Part shown: positions 51,501-60,949 of the stretch, one piece after another
Position numbering within the stretch: position 1 is the stretch's first letter
Layout: every line of letters starts with the position of its first letter
NCBI GenBank assembly: GCA_911728455.2
Contig: OU452222.1
Coordinates: 9,198,108-9,262,107 of the forward strand
DNA: 64,000 bases
Reading direction: 5' to 3'
DNA from: Marthasterias glacialis
Taxonomy: Eukaryota; Echinodermata; Asteroidea; Forcipulatida; Asteriidae
The notes under the pieces: model-generated
Seen by the model: the letters and a program-made list of their open reading frames with translations, nothing else
The model's database searches: none
What the model was told of the DNA's origin: nothing
Program-made: the position numbers and the translations under genes

Positions 51501-54500
51501 TTTTAGTTAGTCACATTTGTTGCAAGGAATGAAATGTTGAGTAATATTTTCCTGGTCCACCTTAGTTAAGTGCCACGACTTAAATGTGCACTTCACCCTT
51601 AGTTAACCACCACAAAATCCAGCAGTACATGTAGGTCTTGCAGGATGTTTCTGGACTCTTCTACACACAGCGTATAGTACATACACATAAGACTAGGTAA
51701 TTGTATTAAATAGTTTTACAAAGTCTTAGAGAAAGCAAGTATTCACCAATAAGATTCTCATTACTTAGAAGTTGAGAAAAAAAAACACAAATCAAAAGCT
51801 TTCTTTATAACTGGTGTATTCTTTAGGGGATTTGTAAATGAATGAATGGTATTTGAGACAGTGATTGGTTCTTGAGCTCATTACACTTCTCACACTTGAG
51901 TGCACAAATTTGCTGACCAAAGTGCAGACTTCTGGCATTCCTTGATAATGTGGAATTTGCCGGCCAAACTACAGACTTCTGGCATTCCTTGATAACGTGG
52001 AATTTGCAGGCCAAACTGCAGACTTCTGGCATTCCTTGATAACATGGAATTTGCTGGCCAAACTGCAGACTTCTGGCATTCCTTGATAACGTGGAATTTG
52101 CTGACCAAACTGCAGACTTCTGGCATTTTTTGATAATGTGGAATTTGCAGGCCAAACTGCAGACTCCTGGCATTCCTTGATAATGTGGAATTTGCAGGCC
52201 AAACTGCAGACTTCTGGCATTCCTTAATAATGTGGAATTTGCAGGCCAAACTGCAGACTTCTGGCATTCCTTGATAATGGACCTTCTGCAGAGGAAGGAT
52301 TAGGGAATATTGAAAAGGCCCTTTATTTCTTGTTTGAAAGTTACAAATGTTCAGTTCACTGATTTGGTTTAGAAATAAATGCATATCATGGAGGTTGAAG
52401 ATTGATTTTGTTGGTTTATTACATTGGTCTCCTGTACCAAAACTACAGTTTTTACATAAATTTCTGCATATCTTCTATTCTGTGAAGTGATTTGTCCCTT
52501 TTTATTAAAAAAACACAATATTTTATTGACTTTTTATTAACTTTTTAAGGGGTTCTTCTATCACAATTGTGTCTTCTGTTGGTGGATTTCAGCCATTTTC
52601 GGTAAGAAAATATATATGAACATTTGTCTGGTAAAAATATATCTTTTGTCTCTTTATTGAATGTACTTGCTATTATGTTTTTATTTAAATTTGTGCCATT
52701 TATCAAGGTTGTGGGTCAGTGTGTTACTGAATTGTCAAGGTTGACATAAACCACACTCACTTGACATAGACTCGCTTCAAGGATTTTTAGAAGCCAGTAG
52801 TGTATACAATAGAAAGTTAGTTTTTCTATTTATTTGATCTTTTCTGTTCTTACGTTTGTAGCTCCTGGGACCTTATTCAGTGTCTAAAACAGCTCTTCTG
52901 GGCATGACAAAGGCATTGGCCTCTGAATGTGGCCCAATGGGGATCAGAGTCAACTGCATTGCACCTGGTATAATCAAAACCAGATTCAGTGAAGCGGTGA
53001 GTTTAATCATCACTTAGAAGAGGATCGGTCACAGACTATATACATGACATGGTATATTGGCTGGTGATCTGTCTCTGCTAAGCAAGACTTTTCTAAGCTT
53101 AGTAAACTTTTGTGCAAAGAAACCATTTGAAATTGGGCTCAATCCTGTTGGTAAGTGTGATGTAATTCCAGTGTGAGTTACGCCCGCTTTACACAAACAG
53201 GCTCCATTGATTGCCAGAAGCCCGTTGGAAATGCATTGAACTTTTTGTCTTTGATAATTTATGTGAGAACAACATAATTTCTAGACTTGCCTTTCACGTG
53301 CGTCTTGCAAAGACTCAAGGTCTTGATCAGAAATATCGGTTTCTTTCATAAGAAATGTCTTTGAATGAAGAAATGAGTGATTTTTTTGTAAACTAACACA
53401 GTAACGTAAGCCAGCTTTGGAACTGGAAGTAGAGAAAACTTTTGGCATGCAGCAGATGGGCCAAACCAACATGATTTCATGACTTTGCATACCATTAGCA
53501 AAAAAAAAGAGCACTTATGGTATTAAAAACTTAGTGTAAGAATATTTCATAGGTTAGCAAGAAACGTTTGCTCTTGCGCTTGCACACTTCATGTTACTAA
53601 GCATTATTGCTTACCTTGTAAGCAGAGAATGGTGGCTGTAAGCGCAGGGTTCCATCATAAAGCAGAGCCATTACACTAGGCCCTGATGAAGGTTGATGTG
53701 TTTCATCATGTTGACCATTTACTCTTAATTTTCATCTTTCAGTTATGGACAAATGAAGCAGCTCTTGACACAGCATTGATGAATTCAGCCATTAAAAGGT
53801 AAGACTAGAGCATTAAATGCTTCAAGATGCATGATTAAAGCAATCAGCATCACTTATGCAGAGGAATTTAGAAGAAGTGAGGCTGTTATATTTGTTATCC
53901 CAGATAGGTGTTTGGAAGAGAATCGTCTACTTTTTAATAAACATACAGTACAACTAAAGTGATCATATTAGGTTTTCATTAGGGTTTGCCCTTAACTTCT
54001 TCAGCGACTAGCCAGAAGGACCAGTTGGCTTGTCTTTTCACTAGGCTGCCTTCTACATGTATTTCACTAGTCTATGGTTTATGGAGCCAGTCAGACCACT
54101 TGGAGATAATTTTGACTGGTCCTCCGGTGTTTTAACTAGCGTTTGACTGTTAAGGGAGACCACTAGTCATGTTTTTGAGAAAACAAAGAATTATGCTTTG
54201 TGTTTTTCAAGAGTTGGGAGACAATTTTTTCAACTATCGAAGTATTTCATAAAGAATATTTCTAAGGACATTTGGTACTGGTATTAAGTTCATAAAAATT
54301 AAGCTTTCAGATTGACAATAAAATGTTAAAAATATCTGTGATCATAGACTGTGCAAGTCTCCCGAGAATTCAAATGTTTTAATAAGCCCAATTCTGTTTC
54401 CTATACACATTAAAGCAATGTACGTTGGAACCCAAGGTTCCCCATAAAGTTCAAATACATGGAAGACTTCCATAGTCTATTGCCGATCATATAAACTGCC

Positions 54501-54988
54501 ATTAAACCACTCCTTCCTTGAGCTTTCTTAAACCTCAGAGCACAAATCTTCAAGCAGCTGATACGCATGAAGGGGTTTAAAAATCTTAATACCAGCAAAA
54601 CAGCCATTCAACTTAATAACAACCATGATTTGTACACCTGGATGAAGAAGAGGCATTTACAGTTAAATGTCTTGTTAATATCAAGATAAACATGACCAGT
54701 TTTCTATTTATAGCATTTGAAGTGGTGTGCGGGATGGGAAGGGGGTGATCCCACCCAAGTTGCCAGTGAATTATTTTCTGGAATAGGAAAAGGAACCAAG
54801 TATACAGTTCTTGATCATGTAATCGTGTAAAGCAAAACCTAGTATCAAATATTTCTATTTGTAACACCAACAGGGCTGGTGAACCAGACGAGTGTGCTGG
54901 CACAGTGGCATTCCTGAGCTCCGATGATGCTTCTTACATCACTGGAGAAAACATCCTCATTACTGGTGGAGGGCAGTCAAGGTTGTAG
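45581..54988 (+). CDS. DHRS4: DHRS4-like short-chain dehydrogenase/reductase (9 exons)
   Basis: Exons: 45581-45765, 48086-48263, 50526-50603, 50765-50788, 51414-51484, 52550-52601, 52862-52996, 53743-53798, 54874-54988. They give 297 residues from the first ATG. An internal Met37 (45689) gives 261, the usual DHRS4 length. It is an NADP(H)-dependent carbonyl/retinal reductase family member. Motifs: [20 protein letters not shown] (nucleotide-binding turn), SSRKQQNVD (cofactor selection), [18 protein letters not shown] (catalytic Ser), YSVSK (catalytic Tyr/Lys), [23 protein letters not shown]. The C-terminus SRL is a peroxisomal PTS1. Residues 1-36 are Arg/Ser/Thr-rich with no acidic residue, as in a mitochondrial presequence. 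Exon 4 is only 24 bases. Introns hold SINEs, a LINE fragment and a minisatellite. An earlier in-frame GTG is not a credible start. Confidence 0.92.
46065..46145 (-). mobile_element. tRNA-like SINE head in DHRS4 intron 1
   Basis: On the minus strand, TAGCCTAGCGGTGTAGGC-type box A and GGTTCGAATCCC box B are present. The ends are undefined. Confidence 0.45.
47161..47340 (-). mobile_element. MITE with perfect 15-bp terminal inverted repeats (family copy 4)
   Basis: TACAGGCCTAGAATT at the left is matched exactly by AATTCTAGGCCTGTA at the right; length is 180 bp. The ends include TA, consistent with a TA target duplication. This best-preserved copy defines the family seen at 25060, 26290, 36425 and 57231. 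Confidence 0.8.
48349..48371. repeat. Poly-C run
   Basis: Twenty-three consecutive C in DHRS4 intron 2. Length may be unreliable in the assembly. Confidence 0.9.
48571..50010 (-). mobile_element. CR1/L2-type non-LTR retrotransposon fragment (DHRS4 intron 2)
   Basis: Read on the minus strand, the 3' half of a reverse transcriptase is visible: GLPQGF then a decayed [11 protein letters not shown] (from YADD) near 49850-49990; [13 protein letters not shown] in pieces; [52 protein letters not shown]; and [13 protein letters not shown]. The 3' end has GGCGGTATATTAAATGCC and a (TGTA)n tail at 48571-48591, as expected of this class. It is 5'-truncated and frameshifted, and is interrupted by a MITE at 49585-49758. 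It is not functional. Confidence 0.85.
49585..49758. mobile_element. MITE nested inside the reverse-transcriptase fragment
   Basis: AGACCTTATGCACATGACGTCA at the left is mirrored by TGACGTCAATGCATAAGGCC at the right; length is about 174 bp. The reverse-transcriptase reading stops at its edge and resumes on the far side, so the insertion is younger than the LINE. Confidence 0.72.
50190..50425 (-). mobile_element. tRNA-derived SINE with A-rich/AATA tail
   Basis: On the minus strand a head with GTTGGCTCAGTGATTTC and GGTTCGAATCCCACC is followed by a body and an ATAAATAAAT tail. It lies just before DHRS4 exon 3. Confidence 0.6.
50920..51390. mobile_element. Compound SINE insertion: palindrome plus intact head, next to DHRS4 exon 5
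   Basis: A tRNA-headed SINE lies at about 51228-51390 (GGTGGTCTAGTGGTTAAGAC; GGGTTCGAATCCCACC; tail region CAGTGCTTATCACACATCGG). Upstream, 50920-51175 is an inverted pair of that tail and adjoining sequence. AATGTAAACGTTT occurs on both sides (about 50912 and 51389), as from target duplication. The minus-strand frame through it reads [20 protein letters not shown], a translation pattern of tRNA-promoter SINEs, not a protein gene. Confidence 0.7.
51890..52290. repeat. 47-bp minisatellite in DHRS4 intron 5
   Basis: About eight units carry CAGACTTCTGGCATTCCTTG followed by ATAATGTGGAATTTGCAGGC and CAAACTG. Because 47 is not a multiple of three, all three minus-strand frames stay open in turn; these frames are not genes. 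Confidence 0.92.
53085..53140 (-). mobile_element. Partial GGGCCCAATTT-family MITE
   Basis: It ends CATTTGAAATTGGGCTC with GCTAAGCA upstream, matching the right half of 37602-37781. A second diverged piece lies at 53550-53690. Confidence 0.45.
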
Positions 54989-55849
54989 CCTTTTTCAGGA
55001 TGAGGGATGTGACATTCAATAACACGGAGTCATACCGAGGGTCAAATGTGTACATTTTTCTAAAAAATGATGTAATTTTCATTCATGGGTATGAATGTAA
55101 TAGTGTTGATATCTAGCAGATTTTTTCCCCTGCCATTATACAGAAATCTAGCCATTAGTATTTAATCACTGAGCAGCAAATTTATTTGTTCCTTATATTA
55201 CATACCATTTATAAAGTACAACTAAATTGTGGATGGAAAAGAAAATTATATGATTTCAGTGGAATTCAATGCTGTAATAGCGGCTGGGTACATGGAATTT
55301 TATTGTGATAAAGGTCTTCTAAGGAGTAGACAATAAAACCACAATTTCGTCATCTGATCATGGACTAGTTGCTACTGCAATTGGCTTAAATTGCGCTTAT
55401 TTATCACAATTTGATTATTTCAAGTTGAGTTTATGAATATGTATTGTGTATAACAACCAAGTTTTCCAATCTGTGAAGAAATTACCCCAAATTAGTTACT
55501 TTTATGAATAAATCAGATCCAATTATTAAATTTGAGTCTTGAGGTTAGTTATACTGTATTGTGTCTATACATTAATGTCATTCGAGATGGTTGGAATTGG
55601 CTGTAAACCACTGGCATCACATTGAGGAAGGACAGGGGGGGGGCCACCTGAAAATTTCCGGTGACCCCCCCCCCCCCCTCAATAAAACAATGTAGATACA
55701 TGTACATGTAATTCATTGAAAAAACATGGTACATGGCCCCCCCACCACTGAAAAGCAATCCCAGTGGCCCCCCCCCAGCCCCTGTGCCCCCCCCCACCCC
55801 AGTGTATAAATCCTTGCTGCGTCTGTGAATTTCCATCACTGAACTCCAA
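54989..55849. other. DHRS4 3' UTR and flank
   Basis: It contains the poly(A) candidates at 55331 and 55507, then C/G-homopolymer-rich DNA (55635-55800). No gene is seen; the frame across the homopolymers is spurious. Confidence 0.5.
55331..55336 (+). terminator. Candidate poly(A) signal of DHRS4
   Basis: AATAAA in TAGACAATAAAACC, about 340 bases after the stop; a second AATAAA is at 55507-55512. Confidence 0.5.
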
Positions 55850-57213
55850 TTTTTTTCAATTCAATTCAAAGAACATTCATTTCAACATTGTTATGATAAT
55901 ACATAATACATACACCATTAAGTTAACATTATTGTAACAACATATTTTAAAAGACGAAATAATCATTTACAACAACATTAACTTAACGAAGCTTTGTTAA
56001 AACATTATTCACATAACAACATTGGGCAAAGGGTGAAGCAAACTTTTGTACCCGTACCCTTGACAGACAAACAGACTGGCAAATGACAAACGAAAAAAGG
56101 ACAATGACAGACAAATAGGAGCATAATTGAGCTATTGCTAAATGACAAGTTTTCCATTACAGATTAAGAATATGATTGAAGCAGTTGTGTTTTTAGTTGT
56201 TTGGTAAATGTAGATAAACTTAATGATGTTTTAAGAGGGGTAGGTAGACTATTCCAAAAATGTGTACCTCGTTGAACGAGGCCATTTTTAAACATTGACG
56301 TTCTGTTAAAACTAACATAAATGTTCTTGTTCGAGCTGCTTCTAGTGTGATAAGAATGCACATCTGAAGTGAGGGTAAAACATGAACTAAAACAGGAAGG
56401 TAGCAAATTATTTATATACTTGTACATGAGTTTTCCAAGGTTGAGGTTATAAAGATCATTAAAGTGTTGTAGTTTCAATTCGGCAAACAAAGGAGAGGTA
56501 TGGTCCCGATAATGAGCTTTGAAAATTATTGGAACAGCTCGTTTTTGTAAAATAAGAAGTTTATCACAGGATGAAGAGCCACCCCAAGTAAGAATTGAGC
56601 AATTTAAATATGGGAGGACTAATGAGTTGTAAAGAGTTACTAAAATATTCTTTGGTAAGAAAAACCTCAAACGATTCATTATACCGATGGTTTTTGATAT
56701 TTTGCTTGACACTACATCAACGTGACTCTTCCAGTTAACATTTTCGTCAATATAAATGCCTAGAAATGTTGTACTTTTTACTTTTTGCAAGTTAACACCA
56801 TTTAATATTAAAGGAACCATTTGAGTATATATCTGCTGTCTCGGACAAAGTATTATATAATTTGATTTCAGTGCATAGTTTATTTGCCAACAGCCAAGTG
56901 CTTATTTTTAAAAGTTCAAAATTAAGGTGACTAACAGCTGTATCTACGTTACTATGACTGTACACTAAACTTGTGTCATCTGCAAATAAAGAGAAGGATA
57001 TTGTATCAGAAGTATTACATATGTCGTTTATATGAATAATAAATAACAGAGGACCCAACACAGAGCCTTGTGGAACTCCACAGGAAATATGTTATTCTTT
57101 AGACAGTGTTGACTTAAACGATACAAATTGTTTTCTATTAGATAAATAACTTTTAAACCAGGCTAATGCTATTCCACGCACACCAATTGTTTTCAGAAGA
57201 TCAGGGCATACTG
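55850..57213 (-). mobile_element. 5'-truncated non-LTR retrotransposon (CR1/jockey-like)
   Basis: Read on the minus strand: IALAWFKSYLSNRKQFVSF, then a stop, ISCGVPQGSVLGPLLFII, FADDTSLVYSHSN (the catalytic FADD motif), a frameshift near 56800, then FLGIYIDENVNWKSHVD, YNSLVLPYLNCSILTWG, LQKRAVPIIFKA and GTHFWNSLPTPLK. The 3' UTR runs to a (TTGAA)n tail at about 55857-55869. At least one stop and one frameshift make it inactive, but the sequence is well preserved. It is 5'-truncated at 57213. Confidence 0.88.
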
Positions 57214-57230
57214 ATCAAAACGTTCGTCGC

Positions 57231-57379
57231 TGGCCTGGAATTACACGGAGGCCATGGTTTCTGTTGCCCCAGGTCTTGGCCTTGGTGCCCCTCAAAAAAT
57301 GTATATAGACTAAAATTTTCCAAGGGAAGTGCACTTTGCAAAACAGCCTTGCCCACTTAAAGATTAGTTCCAAGCCTGT
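57231..57379 (+). repeat. Dispersed MITE-like family, copy 5
   Basis: It starts GGCCTGGAATTACACGG, contains GCCCCAGGTCTTGGCCTTGG and ends AGTTCCAAGCCTG. It sits right behind the truncated LINE. Confidence 0.65.
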
Positions 57380-58024
57380 TGCACATTGAATACACAACTC
57401 TTTTTGAGAAAATTCAGAAAATAAATCTCACTAAGGAAGGAATATTACCCCAGCTGTACAATGAAAAGAAGACAAAATTTAACCAAGATAAATAACGAGC
57501 AATGCCTTTATTGGAAACAATACTTCACAATGGACTCAAATAATACAAGTTTGTGAAAAATCAAGGTAGTTTATGACCTATGTCCTGACTGAATCTTTTT
57601 TCTAAATTTGCATAGATCCTAGCCCCCCTCCCTTTGGTTTATTTCAATAGATCTCTTCACAATCCAACTGACTTTGTCCACACATTTGGACACTTGCAAT
57701 GGCCTGCCTTGCCCTAAGAAGAGATTGGTAGTGCAGTCCTTTTTTAAGGAAAACTTTTGAATTTGGATTGGAAAGTGCATTGAGGTGATATTCAATACTT
57801 GGGGTTGCTTGAGGATTATACAAAATGTATTCCACTTAGTATTGTATTGCAAACATTACATGTGCCACTCTGTCTATTTTTATGTGAATAATGCCTTAAA
57901 CAAGTCCGTTTAAGCCATTAAGACAATGGTCAAATTTCTCATTTTCTTTGAGAAACAGTTGTTTATTTCTCCTCAGAGAGTAGAGATCAAATCAATACTA
58001 AGACTTGATAACTTCCAATCAACA
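57380..58024 (-). other. Probable 3' UTR of TP53RK
   Basis: This stretch follows the TP53RK stop on the minus strand. TTTATT at 57507-57512 is an AATAAA on that strand and could end the transcript. Overlapping small frames have no domain. Confidence 0.35.
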
Positions 58025-59611
58025 TCAGCCAACCATTACCCTCTTCCTCCCACGCTGTCTCACTTCATCCAATTTCTTCAACACTTCATCTGACTTCTGA
58101 TAAGATTTTCCATAAGCTGATAGTACTTTCTCAAAGACATCTTCGGTGTCTGGATGGGTGCTCAAGAAGGCTCTTTCTAAGACGTAAAGGTCAACACCCT
58201 TGTCTTCTGCTAATCCTGAAATCTGGCTCAGGCCGAAATCAATTAAGACAATAGATGACATCTGGAAATAAGAATCAGACGACTGTTGCCGTAGTAACAT
58301 ATTTGATGTCGTGAGATCCCCGTGGATGACGTCATTGCTGTGTATTTTGGCCAATATTTTACCGATTACCTCGGCAAGCTGAAAAAGTTCTTTTAACGGA
58401 GCAGATCTGCGCTGAAAGTCCTCTATGAATTCTCTTACGGTAACAGAGTTATCAAAGTCTTCCATGTAAATGCAATACTCAACATAGTTGACAAAGAAGA
58501 CAGTTGGTGTAGAAATTCCTGCAAAGTGAAGAAAAACATTGACAATATGAATAATTCAGTTGATACTGACTTCTTAGTTCTAGTCATAAACTTATTTCAA
58601 TGGTTCCTCCTTTGTTCAACCAATTGTAATCTTTCTGTCAGTTCAGATTAATCCAAAATGTAGAGTAGGGTTACAATCAACATGTATGACATATATACAA
58701 ATGCAAAAACACAAGAGAAAACAAACCATCCGCATTGGTCGCCAAATGTATCCATGAAAAACAAGAAAGGGTGAGCAAATGTAAAAACAATCAAAATGTA
58801 ATAGTGTAATGAGTTCAATAGATAAAGGTAAAGCCTTAAGCTTAACTGTTAAACAAAATCCTATTATAGAGAAATTGGTCATGGTGTGAAAATTAAACAG
58901 AGAATCTACTCAAAATAGTTCTAATTTAGACCTAGACCTGTACTTCATTTTTCGAAATTTTTGACATTATCGGTCGTACTAGCATGATTGATAAAATGTC
59001 AAAATTTCAAAAAAAGTGTACAGCGCCCCAGTTACTGAGTCTAGTTCCACTGCTTAATCTTGAAGTTACAAGATAGTAATCTCTCCATCCATGACCTATT
59101 TATCAAGTGGTCCATTTGCATGTAACTGTGTGTTTTAGTGTCTGTAGAACATGCTGGAATTGGAAGGCTTACAAACAACAATTAAATACTGATGACCAGA
59201 CCGTACACACACATTTCCAGATGTCACTTGACTTCGCTGAGCTGTTCGGTCACACCTAGCTAGTACGACCGACAATGTCAAAAAAATCTTTTAAAGGAGT
59301 TAAGCGCCCCAGTTACTGGTCTACTCAAGAGTCTGTGGTTACACCACTGACCACACTACCACTCACTAACCTGCTTTTCGGCATCTCAGTAGAGAACGCA
59401 CTTCTTGAGAAGTTCTCTTGGCCGTGAGTTTCTCATCAAGAGCTGGGTGGCGATACTTCTTTTTGAACCGTTGCTTTACGACACAGGACCTCCCTAAAAA
59501 AGTTCCCCGATAAACTTTAGCTTCAGCGCCCTGCTTAATGAGTTTAGATCCTGGTAAGACTGAAAAAGCTGGAACTTCGGCGTCCTTGCCGCACTGTGTT
59601 TTGGAAGCCAT
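58025..59611 (-). CDS. TP53RK: TP53RK/PRPK (Bud32) atypical kinase of the KEOPS complex (2 exons)
   Basis: Minus-strand exons: 59611-59371 and 58518-58025, giving 244 residues (human TP53RK is 253). It is the small kinase/ATPase subunit of KEOPS, which makes the t6A37 modification on ANN-decoding tRNAs together with OSGEP, TPRKB and LAGE3. Visible: [21 protein letters not shown] with catalytic Lys46; [20 protein letters not shown], the signature after the lysine; HGDLTTSN at 147-154 with catalytic Asp148; DFG at 174-176 followed by LSQ; and the C-terminal GRKRVMVG. The absence of a full C-lobe is normal for Bud32. Both splice sites are consensus. The intron contains two half-copies of the CTAGACCC repeat family. 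Confidence 0.95.
58960..59325. repeat. Two half-copies of the CTAGACCC repeat in the TP53RK intron
   Basis: Bases 58960-59043 and about 59258-59325 each run from TCGGTCGTACTAGC-type or CTAGTACGACCGA-type sequence to GCGCCCCAGTTACTG. They match the right half of the palindromes at 60437 and 60686. Confidence 0.65.
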
Positions 59612-60436
59612 TTTTTTATTGACGACCTGTTAAAAGTTTGTTGACTTCGATTTGTCTATTTTGTTGTAGGGGTGGCAGAGGTTTAATGTGTTTAACAATA
59701 AATAAGTTTCATGATTTGTAATAAAAGTAAACTGTTACATTACTCAAACTGTATATATTAATCACTTTTACTAAAATTGTATTCAATATAAATACAACAA
59801 TAACTTTGTGAAAAGTGCAGTTTTAAAGGTGATAGTCGGAGATTTTTTAGTCTGAGAACCAGACTATCGCATGCTGTCCACCAATAGAGCTATTGACTCC
59901 ATGTGTGCACCAGATCGAGTGTGTGTGTGACCTCTGGTGGTACGGTGTGGACTTGCCACACACACATACACGGTGTCTGCAGCTGCTGTCGGCCGCTGTG
60001 CCTCCGGAAGTCTGCCGTCTGCCTGCTGATTGCAGACAAATTGTTGTCCAGTGGTGGCAAAGATACTGGTGGTCGTCAGACCTCTGTTGTTACAATTTTA
60101 ACAGACTGGAACCTGGGTTCCATCCCGAGATGCTTTTAAGTTTCCTACCACTACCAGTTTGGTAAGTTTATGCTTACCGGGGGGGGGGGGGGGGGCAGGG
60201 GGATGAGATTGAGGGGATATATCCCCCCACTTTTTGTCCAGGGTGATGGTCCATAGGATCATCCCCCTCCCCAGATTTTTGGTCTTTAAATTAAAACTAA
60301 AAGAAAGAAAAAAATGTGTAATTTTTCACTGAAAAAGCACCCTATACCTTAGTAAATGAATAAAACATTTCAAAAAAAATCCCTATCAGTCATCACTCTG
60401 TATATCTGTAATTATTTGAACTAACTAGGTACACAT
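59612..60436. other. Upstream flank of TP53RK
   Basis: Presumed TP53RK promoter near 59612-59700. Beyond it are a CA/GT-rich stretch (59920-59970) and a poly-G run at 60180-60196. No gene was recognised. Confidence 0.4.
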
Positions 60437-60546
60437 CTAGACCCAGTAACTGGAGCGCTGTACTCCTTTTTTTAAATTTTGACATTGTACTAGCACGACC
60501 GACAATTTTTTAAAAAGGAGTACAGCGCCCCAGTTACTGGGTCTAG
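60437..60546. mobile_element. Palindromic MITE, CTAGACCC family, with 7-8-bp target duplication
   Basis: CTAGACCCAGTAACTGGAGC at the left is mirrored by GCGCCCCAGTTACTGGGTCT-AG at the right. TACACAT(C) flanks both sides (60430-60437 and 60547-60554). Confidence 0.85.
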
Positions 60547-60685
60547 TACACATCACAGATCGAGGGCATCCATAATGCAATCGAACATCTTCTTACGTAT
60601 GACACCCCCAATATTTTCCCCAAGTCGGCATTTAGAGCCATAGTCAGCCAGTTGAGCACCAAACTTACCCGAGTAAGGGCTCAGG

Positions 60686-60816
60686 CTAGACCCAGTAACT
60701 GGGGCGCTGTAACGTCACTCCTTTTTTGAGATTTTGACATTTTCTGTCGTACTAGCATGACAGATAATGTCAGAATCTCAAAAAAAGGAGTACAGCGCCC
60801 CAGTTACTGGGTCTAG
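60686..60816. mobile_element. Palindromic MITE, CTAGACCC family, second copy
   Basis: Ends CTAGACCCAGTAACTGGGGC and the exact mirror lie 131 bp apart, with GACATTTTCTGTCGTACTAGC inside. The flanks GCTCAGG and GCTCGGT are a possible worn 7-bp duplication. Confidence 0.8.
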
Positions 60817-60949
60817 GCTCGGTCTAGATTAATCCTTAATTAATTAAGTGTGAGAAGTCAAACTTTGACTTATCAATCTTAGCAACGTGCGGAAATCTAC
60901 ACCCTTGCAAAATTTCCACCTCTTAGTCTTAATTATACATATAAATTTA

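Noticed and set aside
51823-52384. Repetitive minus-strand proteins with [11 protein letters not shown]-type units
   Set aside because: They are produced by the 47-bp minisatellite in DHRS4 intron 5; several frames overlap with the same peptide content.
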